Assembly (NCBI RefSeq): GCF_001570585.1
Contig: NZ_BBXF01000005.1
Span: 744,001 to 808,000, forward strand
Source of the DNA: Herbidospora daliensis
Lineage (GTDB): Bacteria > Actinomycetota > Actinomycetes > Streptosporangiales > Streptosporangiaceae
Direction: 5' to 3'
DNA length: 64,000 nt
This document shows, in pieces, positions 16,450 through 26,693 of the stretch; positions within the stretch are counted from its first letter, which is position 1; each line of letters opens with the position of its first letter. The translations under genes and the position numbers were made by a program. The notes beneath the pieces were generated by a model. That model made no database searches. It saw only the letters and a program-made list of their open reading frames with translations, and was not told the DNA's origin.

Positions 16450-17807
16450 TCAGCCGAGCTTCTTCGGGGTCGCCCGCGCGCCGTAGTGGACGTACTCCTC
16501 GCCGGTCGGCAGGGAGTAGAACGTGACCGGCACCCAGGTCTCCATGCCCTCGGGGCGGACGGCGTAGACGCCGGGCTCGACGGGGGTCATCTCGTAGGTC
16601 TGCACGGGGTCGTCCTCCAGCCCGGCCAGCGGGCCGGTGAGGATGGTGCGCAGGGTCGGCTTGCCGTCGTCGTCGAAGACCTCCATGCGGACCGACTCGC
16701 GCTCGTAGGCGCCGGCGTAGGGGGTCAGGTCGCCGGCGGCGGGTTCGGCCGGGGGCTCGAACGGCTCGGGCAGGTGGACGCCGGTCAGCTCGGCGAAGAT
16801 CTCCTCGTAGAGGTCGACGTACAGGTCGTGGGTGTGGCCGCCGTTGGTGAGCAGCGCGACCGCGACGCCGGCCTCGGGCAGCACGCGCAGGAACGCGGCC
16901 TGGCCGATGGTGTTGCCGTCGTGGCCGTAGGCGCGGTGGCCGTGCCAGTCGCAGCGGAACCAGCCCAGCCCCCACGAGTCGCCGAGCAGCCGCTTCTCGG
17001 GGCAGTCGGTCTGGTACGCCGACATCGCCGCCGCGCTCTCCTCCGAGAGCACCCGGGTGCCGTCGGCGGCGAGCCCGCCGCGCAGGTGCATGCGGGCGAA
17101 GGCGAGCACGTCGGCGACGGGCGCGGTGATGAGCCCGGCCGGTCCGACGGCGCGCGGCAGCCCCCACACGGGCGCGACCACGGGTTCGGCGCCGCCCTTG
17201 ACGTGGCCCATGGCGTGGCCGAAGACCATCGCCTCCTCGGGCAGGGTGGTGGTGCGGGTCAGGCCGAGCGGGGTGAAGAGCTTCTCCCTGATCGCCTGGT
17301 CCCACGTCTTCCCGGTGGCGACCTCGATGATCCGGCCGAGCACCGAGTAGCCCGCGTTGCAGTACGACCAGGTCGCGCCGATCGGGTGGTTCTGCGCCGA
17401 GTCGGCCAGCAGGGCGACGTACTTCTCCAGGGCGTCGTCGCCGCGGCCGGTGTCGGTGAACAGGTCGCCGTCGATGCCGCTGGTGTGGGTGAGCAGGTGC
17501 CAGACGGTGACGGCGGCGGTGGTCTCGGGGTCGCGCAGCCGGAACTCCGGCAGCACCTCGGCGACGGGGGTCCGGAGGGTGAACCGGCCTTCGTCGATCA
17601 GCTGCATGATCACGGTGGCCGTCCACACCTTGGAGATCGAGCCGATCTGCCAGACCGAGTCGGGGGCGGCGGGCTGGCCGGTTCCGGCGTGCAGCACGCC
17701 GGTGGCGAGGGTCAGCAGGTCGTCGTCGCGCAGGATGCCGAGCTGGGCGCCGGGCACACCGTGCTTGGCGGCCAGTTCGTCGAGGCGGTTCTGCCAGTGG
17801 GCCTGGT

Positions 17808-17811
<4 letters not shown>
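16450..17811 (-). CDS. S12-family serine hydrolase (D-aminopeptidase / beta-lactamase-like), copy 2
   Basis: 453 residues. Penicillin-recognising fold: Ser58-x-x-Lys61 (SISK), Tyr150-x-Asn152 (YCN) and a later GHDGNTIGQ that supplies the His-x-Gly third motif. A C-terminal beta domain (~350-453) follows, as in D-aminopeptidases and EstB-like enzymes. No signal peptide, so it acts in the cytoplasm on imported peptides. The GTG start overlaps the DppF stop (GTGA). It is a clear paralogue of the hydrolase at 22937-24289, sharing GDxFTDTGRGDDA and GQAAFLR segments. Confidence 0.88.
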
Positions 17812-18538
<727 letters not shown>

Positions 18539-18542
<4 letters not shown>

Positions 18543-20341
18543 GGGGCCTCCCCGGCCTTGTGGCAGGCCACGCCGTCGCGCAGCGGCGGCGCGACGGTGC
18601 GGCAGTGGTCGTCGGCCAGCGGGCAGCGGGGCGCGAACGCGCATCCGGCCGGCACGTCGACGGGGTCGACGGGCAGCCCGGGGATGACGGCGAGCGGCCG
18701 GTCGAGGTCGGTCTCCATGTCCGGCACGGCGGCCACCAGCGCCCGCGTGTACGGATGGCGCGCCAGCGCCCGCAGGTCCTTGGCGGGCAGCTCCTCAACG
18801 ACGCGGCCGGCGTACATGACCAGGACGCGGTCGCACACGTCGGTCACGACCGACACGTCGTGGCTGATCAGCAGCAGCGCCGCGCCGGTGTCGCGGCGGA
18901 CGTCGGCGAGCAGTTCGAGCACCTGCCGCTGCACGGTGACGTCGAGGGCGGTCGTGGGCTCGTCGGCGACGATGAGCCGGGGCTCGCCCATGAGGCCCAT
19001 GCCGATCATGGCCCGCTGGCGCATGCCGCCGGAGAACTCGAACGGGTACTGCCGGGCCCGCCGCTCGGGGTCGCCGATGCGGACCGCGCGCAGCCGGTCG
19101 ACCGCCCGCGCGAACGCGGCCCTGCGGCCCAGTCCCTGGTGGAAGCGGCTCACCTCGGCCAGCTGCGGGCCGACGCGGTGGGCGGGGTTGAACGAGGTCA
19201 TCGGGTCCTGGAACACCACGGCCAGGGAGGTGCCCAGCCGCCGGTGGGCGCCGGGCGCCAGCAGGTCCTCCCCGGCGACGGCCAGGTGTCCTGCCTGGAC
19301 GCGGACCGGCGGCTCCAGGAGCCCGGCCACCGCCAGCGCGGTCACGGACTTGCCCGACCCCGACTCGCCGACCACCCCGACGGCCTCCCCGTCGCCGACG
19401 GAGAAGCTGACGCCGCGCACGGCGTGGATCGGCCCGTTCGGGCCGGGGATGGTCACCCGCAGGTCGTCGGCCGACAACACCGAGTTCCGGGCCGGGGCGG
19501 TCGCGGGCGACGGCGGGCCGGCCGGGGGCAGCACGTGGGTGCGGCGCGGCCCGGCGGCGAACGCCTCGCCGGTGAGGTTGAAGGCGAGCCCGGCGAGCAC
19601 GACGGCGATGCCGGGGCCGAGCGCGGCCAGCGGGTGGACGTAGATGCCGTTGAGGCCGTCCTGCATGAGCTTGCCCCAGTCGTAGTCCGGCGCCTGCACC
19701 CCCAGCCCCAGGAACGACAGGCCCGCGAAGGTGAGCAGCGCCGCGCCGGCCGTCATGGTCGCGTACACGATGACCGGTTCGGCGATGTTGGGCAGCACGT
19801 GCCGCCGGAGCATGCGCGCCCGGCCGACCCCGGCGATGCGGGCCGCCGCGACGTAGTCGCGCTCGGACACCCCGGCGATCAGGGTGTGGCACAGGCGGGC
19901 GAACGCGGGCGCGCCGGCCAGCCCGACCGCGAGCGCGGCCCCGCGCGCGCCGACGCCGAACACGACGGCGAAGAACAGCACCAGCAGCAGCCCGGGGAAG
20001 GCGACCAGGACGTTGACGGAGGCGGTGACCAGGCGGCCGAGCCGCCGTCCGAGGAGCATCGGCGCGGCCCCGAGAAGGAGGCCCAGCACCATGGCGATCG
20101 CGGTCGCCGCCAGCGCCAGCAGGATCGAGAGCCGGGCGGCGACCAGCACCCGGGCGAACAGGTCGCGGCCCAGGTTGTCGGTGCCGATCCAGTGCTCGGC
20201 CGACGGCCCGGCCAGCAGGTTGGCGGTGTCGACGGCGGTGGCCCGCTCCCCCCACAGCACCGGCCCGAACGCGGCGGCGAACAGCACCAGGGCGAGCAAA
20301 ACGACCCCGGTCACGCCGACGGGCCTGCGCAGCGCCCTCAT
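18539..20341 (-). CDS. Peptide ABC transporter: permease-ATPase fusion (DppC-DppD)
   Basis: 600 residues. Residues 1-~262 are a DppC-type permease with the EAA loop SERDYVAAARIAGVGRARML; a Pro/Ala-rich linker (~263-288) leads to an ATPase with Walker A GESGSGKS (325-332), signature FSGGMRQRAMIGMGL, Walker B IVADEPT, and the C-terminal oligopeptide extension CAFAPRCPLADDHC with its cysteines. Most systems encode these separately. The ATG overlaps the DppB stop by one base. Fusion fixes a 1:1 ratio of this permease and ATPase. Confidence 0.93.
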
Positions 20342-21339
20342 CAGGCCTCCCCGATGGCCGAGCGGGGGTCGAGCAGCGCGAGCGCCACGTCGACGACCGT
20401 GTTGATGAGCAGGACGCCGACGCCGTAGACCAGTACGGTGCCCTGCACCAGCGGATAGTCCTTGGCGACGATCGAGGAGACGATGGAGGAGCCGAGCCCC
20501 GGCCAGGCGAACACGTTCTCCACCAGCACCGTCCCGGCCACCAGCGAACTGAGCGCCAGCCCGCCGATCGTCAGCGTCGCGGTCACCGCGTTCGGCAGCG
20601 CGTGCACGACGTGCACCCGCACCGGGGTGAGCCGCTTGGCGCGGGCGGTGCGCACGTAGTCGGCCTCCATCACCGCGAGCATCTCCACCCGGACGATGCG
20701 CGACAGCACCGCCGCCGGGCCGATCGCCAGGGCCAGCACCGGCAGCACGTAGGAGTCGGGCCCGGCGCGCCCGGCGACCGGGAACACGTGGGTCTGCACG
20801 GCCAGCAGGTAGACCAGGCCGACGCCGAGCAGGAAGTCGGGGATCGCGCTCACCACGACGTTGGCGCCGGTGAAGGCCAGTTCGGCGCGCCGCCCGCGGC
20901 CCCGGCGGGTGAGCACCGCCATCACCACGCCGACGGGCACCGCGACCGCGACCGCCAGCAGGAAGGCCAGCAGGGCGAGCTCGGCGGTGGCGGGCAGCTG
21001 CTGGGCGATGACCTCGCCGACCGGGAGCCGGCTGGCGATCGACACCCCCAGGTCGCCCTGGAGGAGGTGGCCGAGGAAGGTCGCGTACTGCTGCCACAGC
21101 GGGTCGAGCAGGCCGAGCTCCTCCTTGTGGGCGAGCACCAGGTCGGCGGGGGCGGTGGGGCCGAGCGCCGCGCGCACGGGGTCGCCGGGCACCAGGTGGA
21201 TCATCAGGAACGACGCGGTCACCAGCACCCACAACGACGCCAGCAGCCGCGCCGCGCGCCGGAGCGCGAAGCGCGGCCACCTGCCCACTCTGGGGCCGAC
21301 TCTGGGGCCGGCCTTGAGGCCGGCCGTCGCGGTCTTCAT
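20341..21339 (-). CDS. Peptide ABC transporter permease (DppB-like)
   Basis: 332 residues with six predicted helices. The N-terminal FALRRAARLLASLWVLVTAS and the HLVPGDPVRAALGP segment are hallmarks of DppB/OppB; the EAA loop EADYVRTARAKRLTPVRVHV lies near residue 225. It starts 2 bp after the SBP stop and is coupled to the fused permease-ATPase. A short repeat, GPRVGPRVG, occurs in the cytoplasmic N-terminus. Confidence 0.93.
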   Translation of the reverse strand: MKTATAGLKAGPRVGPRVGRWPRFALRRAARLLASLWVLVTASFLMIHLVPGDPVRAALGPTAPADLVLAHKEELGLLDPLWQQYATFLGHLLQGDLGVSIASRLPVGEVIAQQLPATAELALLAFLLAVAVAVPVGVVMAVLTRRGRGRRAELAFTGANVVVSAIPDFLLGVGLVYLLAVQTHVFPVAGRAGPDSYVLPVLALAIGPAAVLSRIVRVEMLAVMEADYVRTARAKRLTPVRVHVVHALPNAVTATLTIGGLALSSLVAGTVLVENVFAWPGLGSSIVSSIVAKDYPLVQGTVLVYGVGVLLINTVVDVALALLDPRSAIGEA

Positions 21340-21341
21340 GG

Positions 21342-22940
21342 TCAGCCGAGCATCCGGATGCTGGTCGGGACGATGCTGCCGACGACCGACAACTCCGCGC
21401 CCTTGACGAACGTCGGGACGACGTTGTTGGCGAAGGGCACGACGTCGGCGGCCTTGTAGAGGGCCTGCTCGGCGGCGAACCAGTCGGGGCACCCCTCGGC
21501 GCCGGTGGCGGCCATCGCGCGCTTGGCGGCGGCGAGGTAGTCGGGGTTGTCGATGGCGGCGAAGTTGGTGCCCTTGGGCGCGGCCGGGCCCGACACGAAC
21601 GGCATCACCTGGTCGGGGGTGCTGACGTTGAGCGGCACCCAGGCGACCTCCCAGCCGCCGGTCCCGAAGATCACGCCGGACAGCTGGGTCTGGTTCTGCT
21701 GGACGGCCTTGGCGTCGACGCCGACCGCCTTCCAGGCCGCGACGGCCAGTTCGGCGGCGGCGCTGCCCGCGCTGCCCAGGGCGCTGTCGTACAGCAGGGA
21801 GACCGTCAGGCGGTCGCCGCCCTTGGCGCGCACGCCGTCGGCGCCCTTCACCCATCCGGCGGCGTCCAGTCCGGCGCCCGCGGCGGCGGCGTCGAAGGTG
21901 GGCAGGTTGCCCGCCACGGCGTCGCCGGTGCAGCCGCTCGGGGCGAGCACGGCCAGCTGGGTCGCGGCCGCGCCCTTGCCGGAGGTGATGGCGGCCTGGA
22001 GCTGATTGAGGTCGAGCGCCCGGGTCAGCGCCATCCGCACGGCCGGGTCGGAGGTGGCGTGCCCGTCGGCGTGGTTGTACCACTGCTGGCCGATGAGGGC
22101 CTCGGTGCCGATGGACTTCAGGCCCGCGCCCGTCAGGCGGGCTGCGTCGGCGCCGGTGATCTGGACGGCGTTGGCGGCCCCCGACAGCAGCTGGTTGGCG
22201 GCGGTGGTCTCGTTGGCGACGACCTTGACGACGACCTTCGCCGGCAGACCCGGCTCGGCCGTGGTCGCGCCGCCCGGACCCCAGGTGTAGCCCTGGCGCA
22301 GCTGGTAGGTGTAGTGGTCGGAGGGCACCGCCTCGACGAGCGTGTAGGGCCCGGTGCCGTTGGTGCCGGCCTTGAGGCTCGCGCGGTTCTTCATCCCGGC
22401 GTCGCACACCATCGGCAGGTTCGCGAACGCGTTCAGCGCGAACGGCGCGGGCGCGGGCAGCTTGACGGTGACCTTGGCGCCGTCGGCCGAAGCGGTGGCC
22501 CCGACGGGGACGAACACGCCCAGGAACGGGCTCTTGTTCTCCGGGTCGGTCACGTACGCGATGTTGTCGACCACCGTCTGGGCGGTGAACGGCGCGCCGT
22601 CGGCGCAGGTGACGCCGCTCTTGATGTCGAAGGTGAGGGTGGTGCCCTCGGCGGTCCACGATCCGGCCAGCTGGGGCTGGATGCTGCCGTCCTCGGCGAC
22701 GGCGACCAGGTTGTCGTAGGCGTACTGCGTCAGCTGGAACAGGGTGCTGACCGCCGACGCCTGCGGGTCGAGGGCGCCCGGGTCGGCGGCGACGTTCAGG
22801 GTGAAGGTCTTGCCGGCGGCGTAGGCGGAGCCGGTCGTCCCGGCGGCCTGGCCGGGTGGGGCGGGGGTCTCGCCGCCGCAGGCGGCCAGGCCGACCGAAC
22901 CCGTCAGGGCGAGTGCCGCCAGTGCCATCATGCGCGTCAT
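21342..22940 (-). CDS. Peptide-binding lipoprotein (SBP family 5)
   Basis: 532 residues. Lipoprotein signal MTRMMALAALALTGSVGLAA with lipobox LAAC (Cys21), then an SBP_bac_5 domain: FTLNVAADPGALDPQASAVS at the start and LTFDIKSGVTCADGAPFTAQ, the typical second motif. It captures peptides outside the cell for the DppB/CD/F importer. Four internal cysteines in the mature protein may form disulfides. Its start overlaps the S12 hydrolase stop by four bases (ATGA). Confidence 0.93.
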   Translation of the reverse strand: MTRMMALAALALTGSVGLAACGGETPAPPGQAAGTTGSAYAAGKTFTLNVAADPGALDPQASAVSTLFQLTQYAYDNLVAVAEDGSIQPQLAGSWTAEGTTLTFDIKSGVTCADGAPFTAQTVVDNIAYVTDPENKSPFLGVFVPVGATASADGAKVTVKLPAPAPFALNAFANLPMVCDAGMKNRASLKAGTNGTGPYTLVEAVPSDHYTYQLRQGYTWGPGGATTAEPGLPAKVVVKVVANETTAANQLLSGAANAVQITGADAARLTGAGLKSIGTEALIGQQWYNHADGHATSDPAVRMALTRALDLNQLQAAITSGKGAAATQLAVLAPSGCTGDAVAGNLPTFDAAAAGAGLDAAGWVKGADGVRAKGGDRLTVSLLYDSALGSAGSAAAELAVAAWKAVGVDAKAVQQNQTQLSGVIFGTGGWEVAWVPLNVSTPDQVMPFVSGPAAPKGTNFAAIDNPDYLAAAKRAMAATGAEGCPDWFAAEQALYKAADVVPFANNVVPTFVKGAELSVVGSIVPTSIRMLG

Positions 22941-24289
22941 GGCGTTCCTTTTCTCGAGACCACGCGGCCGTAGTGGATGTGCTTCGCGCGCCCCGATTCG
23001 TCGCGTCCGACGAAGGCGAAGACGGGATGGACGCCGTGGATCGGCTCCAGGGCGATGAGCGAGTCGCCCTCCAGGTGCACCAGCCGGGTCCGCAGGGGTT
23101 TCTCCCCGATCTCGGCGATGACGTCCTTGGGGACCCGCTCCAGCCAGATCGCGCCGTCGGCGTCCTGGCTGACGGTGATGTCGTAGATCGTGTCGGCGTA
23201 CACACCCAGGTAGGGGGCCGGGTCGATCGGCTCGGGCGTGGCGGGCGGCGTCGGGCGGGGCGGCAGCGTGACGCCGGCCAGCCGCTCCAGCAGGGCCCCG
23301 ACGACGTCGGCGTAGGCGCCCAGGACGTCGCCGCCGTTGGTCAGCAGCGCGACGGCGACGCCGCGGTCAGGCACGATCCGCAGGAACGCGGCCTGGCCGA
23401 TGGTGCCGCCGTCGTGGCCGACGACGGCCCGTCCGTCGTACTCCTCCAGCTCCCAGCCGAGGCCCCACGCGCCGGCCATGGTGCTGAGCCGGGGCAGCCG
23501 CACCTGCGGCGTCCACATGGCCGCCACCGTGCCGGGCTTGAGCAGGCCCGCGCCGCCGTCGAGGTGCATGGCGGCGAAGCCGACCAGGTCGCGGGCGGTC
23601 ATCGCGAGCATCGACCCGGCGGGCGCGTTCGAGCGGGCCAGCGCCCACGTCGGCGCCGGCACCGGGCCGCCGCCCTCGCCGGGCAGGTGCCCGACGGCGG
23701 CCCGGTGCAGGATCGCCTCGTAGGGGCTCGGCGAGACGTGGCTGAGCCCGAGAGGCACGGCGAGCCGCCCGACCAGCACCCGGTCGAACGGCTCGCCGCG
23801 CATGACCTCGACCAGCCGGCCGAGGACGACGAACCCGGTGTTGTTGTACGAGAACACCTCACCGGGCGGAAAGAGCTGCGGGATGTCCTTGATCGAGGCG
23901 ACGTAGCGCTCGACGGCGTCGTCGCCCCGGCCGGTGTCGGTGAAGATGTCGCCCTCGAACCCGGCGACGTGGCAGAGCAGCTGCCGGACGGTGATCGCCG
24001 GGTCGCCGGCCTCCAGTTCGGGGAGGTAGGCGCGCACCGGGACGTCGAGGTCGACCAGGCCGTCGTCGACGAGCTGCAGCACCAGCGCGCTCGTCCACAA
24101 CTTGGTGATCGACCCGATCTGGAAGACCGAGTCGGGCGTCGCCGCGACGCCGGTCGCGGTGCTGAGCACCCCGGCGGCGGCGGTCGTCACCCGGCCCTCG
24201 GCCAGCACGGCGACCGAGGCGCCCGGCACGCCGCGTTCGGCCAGGATCCGGGCGAGGTGCTCGTCGAGCCAGCGTTCCGGCGTCGTCAT
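22937..24289 (-). CDS. S12-family serine hydrolase (D-aminopeptidase / beta-lactamase-like), copy 1
   Basis: 450 residues with Ser60-x-x-Lys63 (SITK), Tyr148-Asn149-Asn150 (YNN) and a GHDGGTIGQ third motif, followed by a C-terminal lipocalin-like domain. No signal peptide. It is the first gene of the overlapping operon that continues through the importer, the second S12 enzyme, GNAT, racemase and PucR. Likely cytoplasmic hydrolysis of D-amino-acid-containing peptides or amides; substrate not determined. Confidence 0.88.
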   Translation of the reverse strand: MTTPERWLDEHLARILAERGVPGASVAVLAEGRVTTAAAGVLSTATGVAATPDSVFQIGSITKLWTSALVLQLVDDGLVDLDVPVRAYLPELEAGDPAITVRQLLCHVAGFEGDIFTDTGRGDDAVERYVASIKDIPQLFPPGEVFSYNNTGFVVLGRLVEVMRGEPFDRVLVGRLAVPLGLSHVSPSPYEAILHRAAVGHLPGEGGGPVPAPTWALARSNAPAGSMLAMTARDLVGFAAMHLDGGAGLLKPGTVAAMWTPQVRLPRLSTMAGAWGLGWELEEYDGRAVVGHDGGTIGQAAFLRIVPDRGVAVALLTNGGDVLGAYADVVGALLERLAGVTLPPRPTPPATPEPIDPAPYLGVYADTIYDITVSQDADGAIWLERVPKDVIAEIGEKPLRTRLVHLEGDSLIALEPIHGVHPVFAFVGRDESGRAKHIHYGRVVSRKGTP

Positions 24290-24356
24290 GTGCCGAGGCT
24301 AGATCGCCGGGCGGCCGTCGTACTCAGCCGATCGAACAACCCGAACCGGCCGCCCC

Positions 24357-24370
24357 TGTCCGATCGGACA
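24357..24370. promoter_or_regulatory. Perfect 14-bp palindrome upstream of the salvage operon
   Basis: TGTCCGATCGGACA, identical on both strands, lies in the 87-bp gap between the dipeptidase stop and the first S12 gene, 68 bp from the S12 start. A partial copy (GCCGATCGAACA) occurs 30 bp nearer the gene. Position fits an operator; PucR is the only regulator encoded in the operon, so it is the first candidate. Confidence 0.5.
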
Positions 24371-24376
24371 AGGTGC

Positions 24377-25336
24377 TCAGGTCCAGACCTGGGCGGCCAC
24401 CCGCCGGAAGTTGCCGCCCAGGATGCCGCGCACCGTCTCCTCCGGATAGCCGCGCCCGACCAGCTCCCTCTCGATGAGCAGGGTCGTCTCCGGCTCGACG
24501 AACGCGATCGTGCCCCAGCGGGTGTACTCCTCGGGGAACAGCTCGGGGTTGGCCGCCAGGTCCTCCATGATGGTGTCGGCGTCGAAGGAGTAGTCGCTGC
24601 CGATGCCGACGTGCTCGGGCCCCACCAGCTCGACGGCGTAGTCGATGTGCGCGACGAACGCGTCGAGGGTGGCGGTGTTGGGGCCGAGGAAGATGCCCAC
24701 GCCGGGGATGCCGATGACGCCGCCGGTCGCGGCGCACTCGCGGGCCTGCTCGTCGGTGATGTTGCGGGCGTGGTCCCACACCCCGCGCATGGCCGAATGG
24801 GAGTAGATCATCGGCCGCTCGGAGACCTCCGACAGGTCCAGTCCGGTACGGGTGCCGCAGTGCGACCCGTCGACCAGCATGCCGACCTCGTTCATCCGCC
24901 GCACCAGGTCGCGCCCGTAGGCGGTCAGGCCGGAGTCGACGGCGTCCAGGCAGCCGCCCCCCGCGGCGTTGCCGTTGTTGTAGCTCGGCAGCAGCGACTT
25001 GACCCCCAGCCGGTAGAAGACCTCCACCATGTCCAGGTCGCCGGCCAGCGGCGCGGAGTCCTCCAGGTCGAAGGCGACCACGATCCGGTCGTCCGGCACC
25101 GCCGCGTCGACCTCCCCGACCGTCGTGGCCAGCGCCAGGTCGGGATGGGCCTCGATGGCCTGGGTGAAGTGCCCGATGTAGGCGAGCGCGTCCTCCCGGG
25201 AGTGCGGCGCGTAGCCGACGTTGACCGACACGTAGGCCCCGCCGGGGCGGCGGTAACGCAGCAGGTCGGCGACGTCGGCGTCGAGGCTGAGCGGCAGGCA
25301 GGTGTGCTGTTCCCAGAAGGCGCGGGGTGAAGTCAT
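24377..25336 (-). CDS. M19 membrane-dipeptidase-family protein with variant metal site
   Basis: 319 residues from ATG 25336 (an ATG nine bases upstream is less well placed relative to AGG). The renal dipeptidase fold is recognisable: bridging Glu in AFDLEDSAPL, His in VDGSHCG and YSHSAMRGVWDHARN, and the GIGSDY aspartate. The N-terminal metal motif, normally His-x-Asp (DGHNDL), reads EQHTCLPL here, so Asp is replaced by Cys. Family enzymes cleave dipeptides, including those with a C-terminal D-residue. It precedes the S12/importer operon on the same strand. Confidence 0.85.
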   Translation of the reverse strand: MTSPRAFWEQHTCLPLSLDADVADLLRYRRPGGAYVSVNVGYAPHSREDALAYIGHFTQAIEAHPDLALATTVGEVDAAVPDDRIVVAFDLEDSAPLAGDLDMVEVFYRLGVKSLLPSYNNGNAAGGGCLDAVDSGLTAYGRDLVRRMNEVGMLVDGSHCGTRTGLDLSEVSERPMIYSHSAMRGVWDHARNITDEQARECAATGGVIGIPGVGIFLGPNTATLDAFVAHIDYAVELVGPEHVGIGSDYSFDADTIMEDLAANPELFPEEYTRWGTIAFVEPETTLLIERELVGRGYPEETVRGILGGNFRRVAAQVWT

Positions 25337-25360
25337 GCGGCCCATCCTGCTACGCGCCGA

Positions 25361-26164
25361 TCACCGCCTGGTCAGCGCGCCGACGCTGAGCAGGAACGCC
25401 CCGCCGTCGGGACCGGTGCCCGCCTGCACCGACGCCTGACGGTGCCCGTCGCTCGCGACCGTCCAGAACGAGAGCGTGGTGCCGCCGCAGGTCTGCCCGG
25501 CCGGGTCGAGCTTGGCCGTGTTGCCGCGCGCGGTCAGCCGCCAGGCGCAGCCGTCGCCGGTGCGGGCCGTCAGCACCCGCCCGCGCCCGCTGAAGGCGAC
25601 CTCCCCCTGCCGGGGCGTCTGCGTGACCCGGTCGTCGTAGCGGGTGGTGACGACGTTCACCCGGGCCGCCGGGTCGGCCGGGTCGTACCTCCAGGAGCCC
25701 GCGAAGCGCGCCCCCGGCCCGGCGGTCGCGCGGGTGCGGCGGCCGTCGTCGAGGCGGAAGGCGTAGTCGCCGCCGGGCTGGTGGCTGACGGCCTCGATGC
25801 TCTCGCGCAGGTGGCGGCCGGCCACGGTCACCGACCATTTCGTGATCGTGTACGCCGACCCGATGACCCGGTTGAAGCAGTTCTGCGTCGGCGGGTCGAG
25901 CTCCAGCGAGGCGGGCCTGACGGCGAACGTCCACGTGCAGCCCTGGTCGGTCCGGCCGGTGATCCTCGCGCCGGTGCGGGTGAAGACGATGTCGCCGATC
26001 TGCGGGACGTGGATCGGCGGAGTCGCCCCGACGACCGCGACGTTGCGCATCGTGGCGCGGTCGGGCTGGTCGTAGTTCCAGGTGCCGAGGTAGTCGTGGG
26101 CGGGCGGGCCGAACGCGAGGGCCGTGGACAGGACGAGCGCCGGCGGCGTCAGTGCGGAGATCAT
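25361..26164 (-). CDS. Secreted protein with two homologous domains
   Basis: 267 residues with a signal-like hydrophobic N-terminus (ALTPPALVLSTALAFG). Two repeats of about 115 residues: the first starts YLGTWNYDQPDRATMRNVAV, the second FAGSWRYDPADPAARVNVVT. Each contains GCTWTF or GCAWRL and a following LDP-x-x-x-x-C, so each repeat has one probable disulfide. The fold may be a lipocalin- or META-like beta barrel. Function unknown. The stop lies 24 bp from the dipeptidase start, on the same strand. Confidence 0.75.
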   Translation of the reverse strand: MISALTPPALVLSTALAFGPPAHDYLGTWNYDQPDRATMRNVAVVGATPPIHVPQIGDIVFTRTGARITGRTDQGCTWTFAVRPASLELDPPTQNCFNRVIGSAYTITKWSVTVAGRHLRESIEAVSHQPGGDYAFRLDDGRRTRATAGPGARFAGSWRYDPADPAARVNVVTTRYDDRVTQTPRQGEVAFSGRGRVLTARTGDGCAWRLTARGNTAKLDPAGQTCGGTTLSFWTVASDGHRQASVQAGTGPDGGAFLLSVGALTRR

Positions 26165-26346
26165 GGCCGGGACTCTACGAACCGGCGGCGGCCCCCCTCA
26201 TCGGCCTGCCGGGGTGTCCCCGGGTACGCCCGGCGCGGTAGTTCAAAAGACGATCTTCATGTGGTCACCGTACGCGCGGCGAACTCGATCTTGGACGCGG
26301 AACGTTCCAGGATGATCACGCACTGCAACGCAACGGAAGGACACCA

Positions 26347-26652
26347 GTGAAGAGGATCATCCTCACCTCCGCCATCGCCGCCGTCATCGCCGGCACCGCC
26401 GGGATGGCGCACGCCTCGGTGTACGTCGCCTACGAGGGCCCCGGTTTCTCGGGCCGCAGCGTCGCCCTGAGCGCGTGCGGCATCAACAACATCCCGTTCG
26501 GGGGCTCCTACAAGTGGTACGGCACCGGCCAGAGCGGCCGGATGTACAACCAGCCCAACGCCGAGGGCGTGGCCCACTTCACGCTCGACAGCAACCGCAA
26601 CGCCGAGCAGATCTCGCCGGTCGGCTGGAAGAGCGTCTTCATCGTCTGCTGA
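26347..26652 (+). CDS. Small secreted beta/gamma-crystallin- or I36-inhibitor-like protein
   Basis: 101 residues from a GTG with GGAAGGACA upstream. Signal peptide MKRIILTSAIAAVIAGTAGM with cleavage after AHA, mature protein ~77 residues with two cysteines. VYVAYEGPGFSGRSVALSAC is a Y-x-x-x-x-F-x-G crystallin-type motif, also seen in the streptomycete metalloprotease inhibitor family I36; the protein ends WKSVFIVC. Probably an extracellular stress or inhibitor protein; target unknown. Confidence 0.75.
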   Translation: MKRIILTSAIAAVIAGTAGMAHASVYVAYEGPGFSGRSVALSACGINNIPFGGSYKWYGTGQSGRMYNQPNAEGVAHFTLDSNRNAEQISPVGWKSVFIVC

Positions 26653-26665
26653 CGTGAGACCACCC

Positions 26666-26693
26666 GCCGGGCCGCTCTCAGGGGCGGCCCGGC
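26666..26693. terminator. GC hairpin between convergent genes
   Basis: GCCGGGCCGC (26666-26675) and GCGGCCCGGC (26684-26693) form a perfect 10-bp stem with an 8-base loop, just after the small secreted gene and overlapping the last codons of the response regulator. No U-tract, as common in high-GC actinomycetes. Confidence 0.6.
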
